This document shows positions 45,360-56,069 of a DNA stretch of 64,000 bases, in pieces (the first letter of the stretch is position 1; every line of letters starts with the position of its first letter). The stretch comes from Lunularia cruciata. Taxonomy: Eukaryota > Streptophyta > Marchantiopsida > Lunulariales > Lunulariaceae. The DNA is taken from NCBI GenBank assembly GCA_948567375.1, contig OX419759.1, positions 43,563,493-43,627,492 on the forward strand, written 5' to 3'. The translations under genes and the position numbers were made by a program. Below the pieces are notes generated by a model. The model did no database searches, had not been told where the DNA came from, and worked only from the letters and a program-made list of their open reading frames with translations.

Positions 45360-46224
45360 GTCCTCATCAAGAATTGTAATTGAAAGCATGGGTACATTAT
45401 TTACGCATTCAATTTGCAACCCACTTTCTCCTAATCACTCATGTTACTGACCCGAAGACACTTACAGTCTAAACTTGCACTTTGGGTTTATTCACTACTA
45501 CTATTTCTCTTCTTATTCTCTCCTATCTTCAATCAAAATTGAAATTGAAGTCATGGGTATCCTAACTATCTTCTTTCCTTACTCTAACTTCCTCTAATAC
45601 CTCTAGCAAGATTCCCAAAGTCACCTTCATTGCCCTCCGAGGTCTGGCTACCTCGGATTTAGTTATCTTTGTCTTGAGGTGAAGTCTCATGACCCAAAGT
45701 CGTGTAAACCTGAAGTCCAAAGTCTCAAGTCTCAAGTCTCAAGTCCAAAGTCAAAGCTGGTAGATCCGAAGACACCAACCCAAAGACATTAAACTACTCT
45801 GTGCATCTACTTCAGACACTTCAAATGCTTGTAACTTCTTGTATATACCTCCAAAACTTTGTGATTTTGGTGGCAATGGAAAGCCCTAAAAGAAACACTT
45901 CTAACGAGATATATCACGCTTGATTTAAACTTGTCGTCATTGAGATATGGCCCCCGCAGTATTCTTGACTTGTGACCTTCATTCCTCCTTTGGGTCTGCA
46001 CTCCTTTGGCCTCTGATCAGAGTTTTTTCCTCCTCTAACACAAAGTTCTTCGGGTTTTGATCCAATCCAAACCCTTCTTCCTCTAACACAAAGTTGACTT
46101 CCTCGAGCTTGATCAAAACACGAGTTTCTACTCATTTCTTTTCCATTTGGTTTCAATTTGGTTTCAGCAAGGCACTTCTTCTTCTAAACTCGTCCAAAAT
46201 GAAAAATGTGGGTACCATAACATC

Positions 46225-46548
46225 ATCCTCCAAACTTTCATCATCATCCAAATTGATAATGTGATATGCTACCATTGAACTTTCTCCTTCTTGCATGTCT
46301 TGCTTTGGCTTGGCCACCAATCCTTCTTCTCCTTTGATCACCAACTCTGCCACAATCTTCTCTCCTTCCTCTTGATGCTCCATTTCTTCTTCTAGGGAAG
46401 TCACCTTCTCTTGATCTTTTTGCACCTCTGCTTCATCCTCACTCTCCTTGTTGGATTCTTCACTTTGCAAGGTTAACTCCACTTCTTCTTCCTCCAACCC
46501 CTCTGATGCAGACTTTGCTTCTCCTTTTGATTCAACCTCCACTTCTAG
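46225..46548 (-). pseudogene. Acidic part of the LTR-borne ORF, minus strand
   Basis: Minus-strand open frame (46153-46584 overall) encoding EVESKGEAKSASEGLEEEEV and EELTLQS-like segments, then an EEEMEHQEEGEK-type acidic run. It aligns with the acidic part at 5340-5515 and 60670-60780. It is the third piece of the old L LTR, cut on the left by the L solo LTR (at acatc) and on the right by the chromovirus LTR at 46549. Fusion with flanking repeat sequence explains its apparent length. Confidence 0.55.
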
Positions 46549-47283
46549 TGTAATACTCCGAGTACAAGAGAGGAGAGAAAACACAGATTACACACTCAAA
46601 CAATTGATGCCCCAAAGGAGCAGCTTCTCTTTATTATATAGTCAAAGAGGATCTCCTCCAAGGAAGCTCCACCATAGGATTAGGCACACAGATAGGTGAC
46701 GTGTCAGCAAGCTCCACCCTTGGATTACCTACTTGGATGGGTGATATGTCTGGTCTAGGTCCTATCTGGTTGGTCAAACAAGCTTTGACCGGAGGGAATC
46801 TTTTAGGGAATCTTCCTATAGGAATCTAAGAATCACGTAAGGTACCGTTGGAAAGCTCTTGACAAGACAAACTAGGGAGGAGGGAAGGCCAAACTTTCCT
46901 CTATCAAGGGGAAAACTTGCACATTTTTGAGGTCTAATTCATCCGTTTAGGCCTCCAAAATTGCCTTCAAAGATTTTAGGCATATTTTGGTTCTTACTCT
47001 ATTTGTAGAAGTCCCTCTTTGGTGATACCTCTTTCTCATCTGTTTAGTCCATCATGTGTAACATCCTTCTAGATGTTACCAAACCAATTCTCACCTTTAA
47101 ATCATATGTCTAGCTATTGGTTCTAAGGTTCTCAAGTCTATTTTGGTTTTTGCCCTATTAGTAGAAATACTCTTTTGGTGATACGTCTATTTGATCTATA
47201 TTGACCATCATGTATAACATCATTCTAGATGTTACCAAACCAAATTTCACATCTAGATCATATGGCTAGCTCTTGGTATTACA
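46549..47283 (-). repeat. 3' LTR of the minus-strand chromovirus (family K)
   Basis: 735 bp; on the minus strand it starts TGTAATACCAAG and ends GTATTACA. It directly follows, in the element's orientation, a polypurine tract and an integrase with chromodomain. Left flank tctag is half of the expected target duplication; the other half is lost because the element is truncated at 57446. Confidence 0.88.
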
Positions 47284-47298
47284 AAACTCCCTCCTTTT
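47284..47298 (-). other. Polypurine tract of the minus-strand chromovirus
   Basis: On the minus strand aaaaggagggagttt, immediately before the LTR start TGTAATACC. Confidence 0.75.
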
Positions 47299-47381
47299 AA
47301 GATAGCAACGTCCTCGTTGTGCAATTGTTGCTCAAATGCTTGCACCAACACCGGTGCATGTGTCAAATTGGCAGCGGGCTC

Positions 47382-48260
47382 CTAGGTTGCTTCATAGAGG
47401 GGGTAACCTTTCCATTGTACTAGATAGTCCACCCACAGATGGTGAGTCCTATGCATGCATTTTTTGAGAATCCGCTCTACTTCATATTCCTCTTTGCCAT
47501 CAATTAGTGTTAGACAAGGTCGAATGTCTTGTGTGCAATGACCCTGGCTTGATCGGGAAGCATATCTGCATAGTAGGGAGACATGGAACACTGGATGGAT
47601 CTTCATGTGTGGTGGTAGCTCAAGGTGATAGGCCACAGTGCCGATGCGACAAAGAATCAAGAAAAGCCCAATAAAATGAGAACTGAGCATACGAGGTCCA
47701 ACTAATCTGAGGTTGGTTATTGATAGCTACACTTCATCCCCAACATTGAACTCCATGTGCCTACGGTGTGCATCAGCATACTGCTTCAGACGATTTTGTA
47801 CAATCTATAATCTATGCTTGGAACTCTCCACACCTTGTTGGGTTTTAGAAACAAATGTGTTGACTGCATCGACCTTAGTAGCCACTGGACGGATCTTCAT
47901 CAAGCTAGAAGGTGTGAAGGGATGCTTGCCATACATGAGGAAGAATGGAGTGACCTGGGTGGATGTATTCACTTAATTGTTGTAAGCAAATTCCACCAAC
48001 GGGAGTAGGGTGTCCCACCTCTCTTGCTCTTCTAAGGTGAAGCCGCATAACATGTCTTTAATTGTGCAATTAGCCCGCTCTTTTTGGCCATTTGTTTGTG
48101 GGTGGTAAGCTGTAGACATGGCCAGCTTGGTTTTGAAGAAACCAAAGAGTGTTTGCCAGAACAAACTGGTGAATTGAGTGCCTCTATTTATGATGAGTAA
48201 TCTAGACAAGCCATGGTGAGAGAAGACTACATCTAAGTATAATTGAGCTAGTTGTAGAGT
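47382..48260 (-). pseudogene. Chromovirus integrase core, C-terminus and chromodomain
   Basis: Right piece (47973-48260): integrase core with HHGLSRLLIINRGTQF, where the second catalytic Asp is replaced by Asn, then STAYHPQTNGQKERAN with the Glu and LPLVEFAYNN. A middle stretch with stops holds the C-terminal GDEV segment. 47382-47690 contains LELPPHMKIHPVFHVSLL followed by EYEVERILKKCMH...VDYLVQWKGYP, a chromodomain, which defines chromoviruses. Element A2 cuts the core at 48264; the upstream part resumes at 56070. The Asp-to-Asn change and stops make it inactive. Confidence 0.88.
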
Positions 48261-48264
48261 GGTC

Positions 48265-48943
48265 TGTAACACCCATTTGTGCATGTGTGTGGTATTGTGA
48301 TATTTAGCTTGGTATTACAAGTACTTAAGAGATATTATTTATATAGAGATAAAGGATGGTTCTATATTAGTCATGGTTAGCTAAAGTTAGTCATAGCTAA
48401 GATAGATGGGACCTTACTTTAGAGGAAGTAGAAAAGATGAGCACCACTATTTTGGATTTTAGTGTGTTGACTTGGTATTATTCCTAGGTGTTTGGCTTTG
48501 GGGAAAGAGTTGAGAACTCTTGGGCCCGCAAGCCTTTTTGTTTTGGATTCTTCTTTAGTCCAAGGATAGCCCATGTGAAGGAATCCTTGCTTTAGTGGTT
48601 GGGTCAAGATAAGGGGAATATGCCCATGTGTATGGATATTCCTTTCTACTTTTTGACTTTACTTGACTTTTAGTCTAGTAACTTGAGTTACTACGGTAAT
48701 TAGTAACTTTGGTACGTAACTATTTCACAAGTATATAAACAAGGAGTGAGGAGGTACTCATCATCCTTTCATTTGCAACTATCTCTCTCTCATTGAGTTC
48801 TCTAGTGAGCAATGTCTTGAGTCTTGGAGTGTTAGCCTTGGAGGAGTATGATGGAGTTGGGGTTCCTTGCCTTCTTAGTCCATGGTGCGCTACCATAATA
48901 GCCATCAGAGGTTCATCCTGAGTGAGATACAGGCCGGCTCACA
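48265..48943 (+). repeat. 5' LTR of element A2
   Basis: 679 bp; TATA box TATATAAA at 48732-48739 with the same upstream AGTAACT cluster as in A1. Shares the 13-bp deletion with A1. Confidence 0.97.
48732..48739 (+). promoter_or_regulatory. TATA box in 5' LTR of A2
   Basis: TATATAAA about 200 bp before the LTR end, directly downstream of the AGTAACT inverted repeat. Confidence 0.55.
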
Positions 48944-48947
48944 TTTT

Positions 48948-48964
48948 TGGTTCCGTTGCCGGGA
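48948..48964 (+). other. Primer binding site of element A2
   Basis: TGGTTCCGTTGCCGGGA, four bases inside the LTR; tRNA-Asp-like. Confidence 0.75.
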
Positions 48965-49803
48965 CCTCTCTAGAAGGCAAGATAATGTTCCGCGTCCAAT
49001 TCTACATTAGGCAGAAGGAGGCTATGAGAGCTCACTTGGAGAGAACATTAGGAGAGGAGAGGGCTGAACTTATGTTAGAGAACCAAGATCCATTTGTATA
49101 CCCTGTAGTTCATTATGATGTCTTTGAGGTGATTTTGTACATCTTGTACACATGAGAGGAATTGGAGAGATTGTGTGAGGTGGATTGCAGATTTTGGGGA
49201 TTAAGGTGATTTTGGGCAAAATCTCAAGTTTGAGATCTGGACTTGAGATTTCTACACATGATAGCTTGGATTATCTTTCAGTTAGCACACTTGAAATTAT
49301 TGAGAGAGCTTCTATGCGCACTGGGCTAGAATTTTTGAAAGTTGATAGGGTAAAGTGCTCCCGCAACTGCATGCTCTCTGGAAAATTGTACAGAGTCTGC
49401 CATTTCTTCAATTTTTAGTGAATTGTCCTGAAAATTTCCAAGAAAATTCAGTGCATGGTATCCTACCTGGTGCCACAAAAATTAGAGAGAGATCATTTTT
49501 GCACAGTGCGTTATGAGTTTTTGAAGTGAGGGGGGTGGTTTTCAGACCAAATCTGAAATATGGGTGCTGAATAGAAAGGTGTCTAGGCCAAATGGCTCGA
49601 TGAAAAGATCTAAAATTTTGCAGGGAGGGACGCCCTAGAGTTGTGATCAAGTGTGGAAAATTTCAGAGGACTGTGACATATTCGTTGGGAGATTTGAGTG
49701 ACATTGTGAGGAAGGGTCAATTTTGCAGAGTGGAGATCTCATGCATGAGAAGTTTGAGATCAACAAAAAGCATGTTTGAGTGTTTAGATTCATCTTTGGG
49801 AAC

Positions 49804-50277
49804 ATGGAGGGTCATCAAGAGTGGAAATTGAGATTATGCAAGGTTCCCCAAGGGTTTGAGGTGATTATAGGGGTGGATTTGAGGAAAAGAGAGTTTACAA
49901 TAGAATTTGAAGAGAGTGTTGAGAGGATCCAAAAACCTACACCACTTGGAGGAAAGAGTGAGTCTAAGTGCTTTCTATGTGGAGAGAAGGGACATAAGGC
50001 AAGTTCATGTCCATTAACCTTTGAGAGCAAGAGATTGAGGGAAAGGAGAGGCTTACTTGACTTGGGTTTGCATGTTGGACCTTCTTCACCAAGATTGGGA
50101 GGGAGAAGATCTAAGACCAAGGAGTTGTGTGAGGTTTGTGGAGTTGAAGGACTTCCAAAAGGACATGAGTGTAGTGGAGTAAAAGCACTTTTGGAAACTT
50201 TGGTGAAGGATCTTGGAGAGAGTCTTAGTACAGCTACAGAAATACTACCACCTTCATCAGCTAGTTCTCAAGATTAG
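49804..50277 (+). CDS. ORF0 of element A2: zinc-knuckle protein
   Basis: 157 codons from ATG, almost identical to ORF0 of A1 (one Val-to-Ile change seen near residue 22). The knuckle CFLCGEKGHKASSC and the second CEVC...HEC cluster are intact. It lies in the leader, before module B (50301-50444) and gag. It is intact although the downstream gag-pol is broken. Confidence 0.7.
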   Translation: MEGHQEWKLRLCKVPQGFEVIIGVDLRKREFTIEFEESVERIQKPTPLGGKSESKCFLCGEKGHKASSCPLTFESKRLRERRGLLDLGLHVGPSSPRLGGRRSKTKELCEVCGVEGLPKGHECSGVKALLETLVKDLGESLSTATEILPPSSASSQD

Positions 50278-50300
50278 TGATGGAGATAATCTTTCAACTT

Positions 50301-50444
50301 ATGGATAAACTATCCATGAGAGTTAGATTAATATGCACTCTAGGATTTGATGTTGCTATAGAAATCTTGGAGCAACCTGAACCTTTTGTGTTCCCTAGAG
50401 TGGATTATTCTCAGATGGTGTTAGTCATGTATATAGTCTATTAG
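50301..50444 (+). CDS. Small ORF (module B), element A2
   Basis: 47 codons, the equivalent of 39595-39738 in A1, with one change near the end (YIVY in place of YILY). Expression is unknown. Confidence 0.35.
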   Translation: MDKLSMRVRLICTLGFDVAIEILEQPEPFVFPRVDYSQMVLVMYIVY

Positions 50445-50512
50445 TAATAGAGTGAGAGAAAAGAAAAGAGAAAAAAAAAATTAAGAGAAAAGAAAGATAG
50501 TGAGGGGTTAAG

Positions 50513-53500
50513 ATGGGGAAACTTCCGGTTTTCTTTGGCAAGGATGGAGAAGATGTGGAGGCCTTTGTGAGAGACTTCAAGAGAGCTTGCATAGGAAACA
50601 ATGAGAGGAGGAAGAATGAGTGGGCCTCATTATTACCAGATTTCTTTGAGGATGCAGCACTTACATGGTATGAGTCAGAATACCAAAAGAGAGAGAGGAG
50701 AGAGGGGGAAGAGGAGTCTTGGGAGACTTTGACTTCAGCACTCATTGAGAACTTTCTTCCTGATGAGAGTTATGAGAGATTGATGAGTGAGGTTACATTT
50801 CTCAAGCAAGGAGATGGAGAGAAAGTGAGGGTCTATGTGGAAAGAGTGGAAAAGTTGGAGTCCAGATTTCGCATAGTGTTGAGGAAGGGTGGGGATGATG
50901 TGGAGACTACAATGATTGGCATAGGGGCCATGCTCACCAAGAATTTTGTGGGAGGATTGAGACCACAAATTAGAAGCAAGGTGAGATATGAGAAACCTTC
51001 TTCCAAGGTTGAAGCTATCAAGATCGCAATTCGTATGGAGGAGAGTTTGGAAGGGGATGAGAGTGATTTGGTGGTGAAGGAGGTTGTGCATCCTCCTCAA
51101 GGCTACAAGTATGGTGGAACTTCTGATACTTTGGTGGCAAGGGTTGCACCACAAGTAGTAGTTGCTCCAATTCTTGCACCTCCACCAAAAGATCCACTCC
51201 AAACCATCACAGAACAACTTGCGGATCTCAAGATCAATGTGGTGCAACTATGGGAGAAGAGAGAGGTGGATCAGAATGTAGGGAGAGGACCTAGGAGTTA
51301 TGGAAACTATCCATATAGAGGAGGCCAACCAGCCAACAATTTCAATGATAGAAATTGTTTTGGTTGTGGAGGAAGAGGCCATATCCAAAGGAATTGCCCA
51401 AATTCCACTTACCATGGAGGAAGGGGTTATGAGGGAGCCAATAGAGGGAAAGAGGGAGGTAGTGAAACCCAAGTGGCTCCTAATCCCAACAAAGGTAAGG
51501 GGATAGCATCCATAGATGTGGTTGAGAGCAAGTATGAGAAGGGAGAGTGCTCAAACTCCAAGGGTCTTAATTTGGAGCTTTTGGCACAAGAGAAGAAGAG
51601 AGCTCGTTTTGCAGAGGATGTTCACTCTTCTCAAGGATTTACTTCAAGCAAGGATACTCCTATGTCTACTAGGAGCACTCGCACCTCAACACCATCAACA
51701 ACAAAGACTCCAAGGAAGAAGTTGGGGATGGAGGACTTCTTGATCTCAAAGCAACAATGGAACTACAATGTGTTGGAGGATGTTGGTAGTCACAAGGCTA
51801 ACATCACAGTGGGCCAATTAATTGCTTTGAACCCTACCTTGAGAAAGGAGCTTAGAGGTGGTTTGAGTTCTACAAGGAGCAAAAAGAAGAAGAAGGCAAA
51901 AGTTCCAGTATCAATGGGGGTGGTGGATGCCAAGCCAGCACCATGGGAGGCTTGTGAATATGCCTCCAAGATTGATGTGAGAGTGAATGGTCACAACATC
52001 AAGGATGCATTGGTTGATGGAGGATCAGCAGTGAATGCCATGTCAGAAAGGTTGATGAAGAAGTTGGGTATGATACCCTCAAGACCTTCAACATTTGTGG
52101 TGAGCATGGCAAACAAGCAACAAGTTCGACCAGTAGGGGTGATGGATAAGGTGGTAGTTTCAGTTATGGGAGTTCAAAATCTCATGACTTTCCAAGTCTT
52201 GAAGGATTCAAGCTATGACTTACTTCTTGGGAGGCCATGGTTGAGAGCAGCACGCACAACTGATCGATGGCACAAAGGGTATTTGAGGATTGGGCCATCA
52301 AACCATAGAGTCACTGTTCCTGTGACTAACACCACCAACACTTCACATTCAGATACCCCATCTTCTAATTATTGGGAATCAGATTCTGAAGAAGGAGCTT
52401 CAGGTGTGGACACAAGCATGGAAGAGGAGACTTCCACGGAGGAAGATGAATCTGAATCTGATTCAGATGTGTATCCCTTGTGTGCTATGGATTTTGCACC
52501 TAAGCCAGAGGTTTTGAAGGACCCAGATAAATCACCATTGACACTTGAGGAGGTAGAGAGAAGGTTATCTACCCTCAAGTATGGCCCAAATGTTACCAAG
52601 GAGGAGAAGGTGAGATTTGAGGAGATTTTCCGCAAGTTCATCCATGTGTTTGCTTTTAGTTACAAGGATTTGAAGGAAGTCACCTTGGAGGAGCACAAGA
52701 TAGAGGTGGAGTCACATGCAAGACCAATCCGCCAAAAGCAACGTCGCATTAGCCCACCAATATCTTTGGTTGTGAAGGAGGAGATTGATAAGCTCAAGGA
52801 GGCTGGATTTATCTTTGAGGTGGAGAATTCAGAATGGGTGTCTCCAATTGTCATTGTGAAGAAAAAGAATGGCAAGCTTCGGGTATGTGTGGATTACAAG
52901 AAGCTTAATGCTGTTACCAAGAAGGACTACTACCCATTGCCATTCATTGATGAGATCTTGGAGGAGGTTGCAGGTCATGAGACGTACAGTTTTGGAGATG
53001 GTTATAGTGGATATAACCAAATAAAGATTGCACCAGATCATCACCACTCACCACATTCACCACACCTTGGGGAACTTACGCTTTCAAGGTCATGCCTTTT
53101 GGGCTTTGCAATGCTCCAGCCACATTCCAACGGTTCATGAACAAGGTATTTGAACCTTTCATTGGGAAATTTGTGAGAGATTTCATTGATGACTTTTGTG
53201 TCTATGGGAGCAAGGAGGAGCACTTTGAGCACCTAATCAAAGTCTTGCAACGCTTGGATGAGGCAAATGCATCACTCAACCCAGAGAAGTGCATTTTTGG
53301 ATGTGAAGAAGGTCTACTTTTGGGGCACATCATCTCCAAGGATGGAATAGCAGTTGATCCTGAGAAGGTGAGGAAAATCTCAGACCTTCCATTCCCTTCA
53401 AACTTGACAAAGTTACGCCAATTCTTGGGAATGGTTGGGTACTATAGGAGGTTCATCTTCTCATTTTCCAACAAGGCTTATGCATTGACCATCTACATGA

Positions 53501-55338
53501 AGAAGGGTGTAGATTACATGGTGATTTTGGAAGACAAGGAGGCTCTCAAAGCTTTTGAGGAGCTCAAGCAATCCCTTGTTGTAGCTCCAATTCTTGCTAA
53601 ACCTGATTGGAGTAAGCCTTTCATCCTCTACACTGATGCTTCTAATGTAGCTATAGGATGCGCTCTTAGTCAATTAGACCAAGATGGGCATGATCATCCA
53701 ATAGCTTATGCTAGTAGGCAGATGGTTTCAGCAGAGAAGAACTACTCTGTCACAGAGAGAGAAGGGTTGGCAGTGATCTTTGGTCTCAAGAAGTTTAGAC
53801 ACTACTTGATTGGAGGGAAAGCCACAATTGTCACGGATCACAAGGCTTTGAAGTACATCTTCAACAAGCCTAATGTTGAAGGGAGACTAGCAAGGTGGAT
53901 GATACTCTTGTCTGAGTATGACTACACAATTGAGGATAGGCCAGGAAAGAAACATGCAAATGCTGATTTGTTATCTAGAGCCTATGATCATGATGGAGAT
54001 GAGCCAGTAGATGATTCCTTCCCGGATGAGGAGCTCATGACAATCTCAGTCACTCAAGAGATTCCAATGGAGTACAAGGAGATTGTGGATTTTGTGACAA
54101 GAGGTAACTATCCAGAAGGGATGCATGCTAGGGAGAGGAAGGCCCTTGCAGCAAGATCTAGACCTTACACAATGGTGGAGGATATTCTTTTTCACCAAGG
54201 AGCAGATGGTCTACTTCGAAGAGCAGTGGGTAAGGAAGAGTCTATCCTACTCATAAAGGAGTTTCATGAAGGTTTAGTATGTGGAGGACACTTTGCAGGA
54301 AAGGTGACTGCTTTCAAGATTCTAGATGCAGGTTACCATTGGAGGGGGATTTTCAAGGATTGTCTTGATTATTGCAAAACTTGTCATGTTTGTCAAGCTT
54401 TTGCTAGAAAGTCTACATCCACTCCACCACTTAGATCAATTCCATTGCTAGGACCTTTTGAGAAGTGGGGAATTGATTTTGTAGGACCTCTCAATAGAAC
54501 CCCAAGGAACAATCGGTACATTGTGGTAGTTACTGATTACCTTACCAAGTGGGTTGAGGCTAGACCATTGAGGGACAAGAATGAAGATGAAGTGGGTAGA
54601 TTTCTTTATGAACGCATTATCACTAGGTTTGGATGCCCTTTGGAGTTGGTTTCTGATAGAGGAGGAGAGTTTACAGGAAGCATTACTACAGCCATGCTAC
54701 GACATTTCTCTATCACACATAGAGTAACTACATCCTATAAGCCAAATTCCAATGGCTTGGCAGAGAGAACCAATCAGACCTTGTGCATGATGTTGGCCAA
54801 AGATGCAGAAATGGAGGGGGCTAAACATCATTGGGACAAGAGGATTCATGCAGTTTTGTGGGAGTATAGGACAACCATGAAGACTTCCACTGGATATTCT
54901 CCATTCCAATTGGTGTATGGTATTGAGTCTACCTTACCTATTCACTTTGATCTTCCTACCTTCCAAAGCATTCATAGGAGATTGAAGAAAGCACAAGGAA
55001 GTGATGCAGGGAAGTCAAGGAAGGATCAACTCATGGAGTTGGAAGAGGCAAGAGCAGTTGCTATGGTTTGAGTGGAGCAAGCCCAAAGAAAACAAAAGGA
55101 GAGCTATGACAAGAGGCAAGGCAAGAAGAAGGTGGAGCCTTTCAAAGAAGGTGATTGGGTAATGTTGTTTGATTCCATTCGATTCAAGAGAGTGCAAAAG
55201 AAGTTTTTGCCTAAGTACTTTGGACCTTTCATAGTAGAGAAGGTGTGGGGCAATTACACCTATGATCTCAAGGAGTTGGGAGGAAGACACTTTGATAGGA
55301 TTAACCATGATAAGTTGAAGATGTACCATAGAAGGTAG
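50513..55338 (+). pseudogene. gag-pol: Gag-Pol of element A2, one frameshift and one nonsense change
   Basis: Same domain order as A1. The first frame, 50513-53140, covers Gag, protease (DGGSAVN) and the RT fingers. Compared with A1, a single-base deletion with neighbouring substitutions at about 53036-53046 shifts the frame just after NQIKIAP, before the RT FIDDF box. The next frame (to 55071) restores RT from MPFGLCNAPA, RNase H and the full integrase core with DDE residues. It ends at TGA (55069-55071) where A1 has CGA, a C-to-T change at a CpG. The last 88 codons with the GPF module then continue to 55338. No complete Pol can be made, so the copy needs help in trans. Confidence 0.95.
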
Positions 55339-55377
55339 AGAGACCTTCACTTTGAGGACAAAGTGAAAACTTAGTCC

Positions 55378-55386
55378 GGGGGTAAA
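55378..55386 (+). other. Polypurine tract of element A2
   Basis: gggggtaaa immediately before the 3' LTR. Confidence 0.75.
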
Positions 55387-56065
55387 TGTAACACCCATTT
55401 GTGCATGTGTGTGGTATTGTGATATTTAGCTTGGTATTACAAGTACTTAAGAGATATTATTTATATAGAGATAAAGGATGGTTCTATATTAGTCATGGTT
55501 AGCTAAAGTTAGTCATAGCTAAGATAGATGGGACCTTACTTTAGAGGAAGTAGAAAAGATGAGCACCACTATTTTGGATTTTAGTGTGTTGACTTGGTAT
55601 TATTCCTAGGTGTTTGGCTTTGGGGAAAGAGTTGAGAACTCTTGGGCCCGCAAGCCTTTTTGTTTTGGATTCTTCTTTAGTCCAAGGATAGCCCATGTGA
55701 AGGAATCCTTGCTTTAGTGGTTGGGTCAAGATAAGGGGAATATGCCCATGTGTATGGATATTCCTTTCTACTTTTTGACTTTACTTGACTTTTAGTCTAG
55801 TAACTTGAGTTACTACGGTAATTAGTAACTTTGGTACGTAACTATTTCACAAGTATATAAACAAGGAGTGAGGAGGTACTCATCATCCTTTCATTTGCAA
55901 CTATCTCTCTCTCATTGAGTTCTCTAGTGAGCAATGTCTTGAGTCTTGGAGTGTTAGCCTTGGAGGAGTATGATGGAGTTGGGGTTCCTTGCCTTCTTAG
56001 TCCATGGTGCGCTACCATAATAGCCATCAGAGGTTCATCCTGAGTGAGAGACAGGCCGGCTCACA
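55387..56065 (+). repeat. 3' LTR of element A2
   Basis: 679 bp; one base different from the 5' LTR (agagaca in place of agataca). Confidence 0.97.
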
Positions 56066-56069
56066 GGTC

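Larger units (their letters stand above)
36481..46219 (-). mobile_element. Family L solo LTR (short form), split by element A1
   Basis: Starts tgtgacaaccc at 36481 and ends tgtgggtaccata at 46219, the complement of TGTGGTACCCACA with one change. The 5-bp target duplication acatc is perfect (36476-36480 and 46220-46224). Without A1 and its 4-bp duplication the LTR is about 1934 bp, close to the 1972-bp solo LTR at 930-2901. It was inserted in the coding remnant of an older L LTR, so this is L within L, later hit by A1. Confidence 0.85.
48265..56065 (+). mobile_element. Element A2: complete, very young family A retrotransposon
   Basis: 7801 bp, the same length as A1 and nearly identical to it. 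The 4-bp target duplication ggtc is perfect (48261-48264 and 56066-56069). The two 679-bp LTRs differ at a single position by eye (agataca/agagaca near the 3' edge). It was inserted in the integrase core of the minus-strand chromovirus. Gag-pol is broken by one frameshift and one nonsense change. Confidence 0.97.

Noticed and set aside
37554-45364. 5-bp target duplication for family A
   Set aside because: Extending to 5 bp works for A1 and A3 only by borrowing the first T of the LTR, and fails for A2. 4 bp fits all intact copies.
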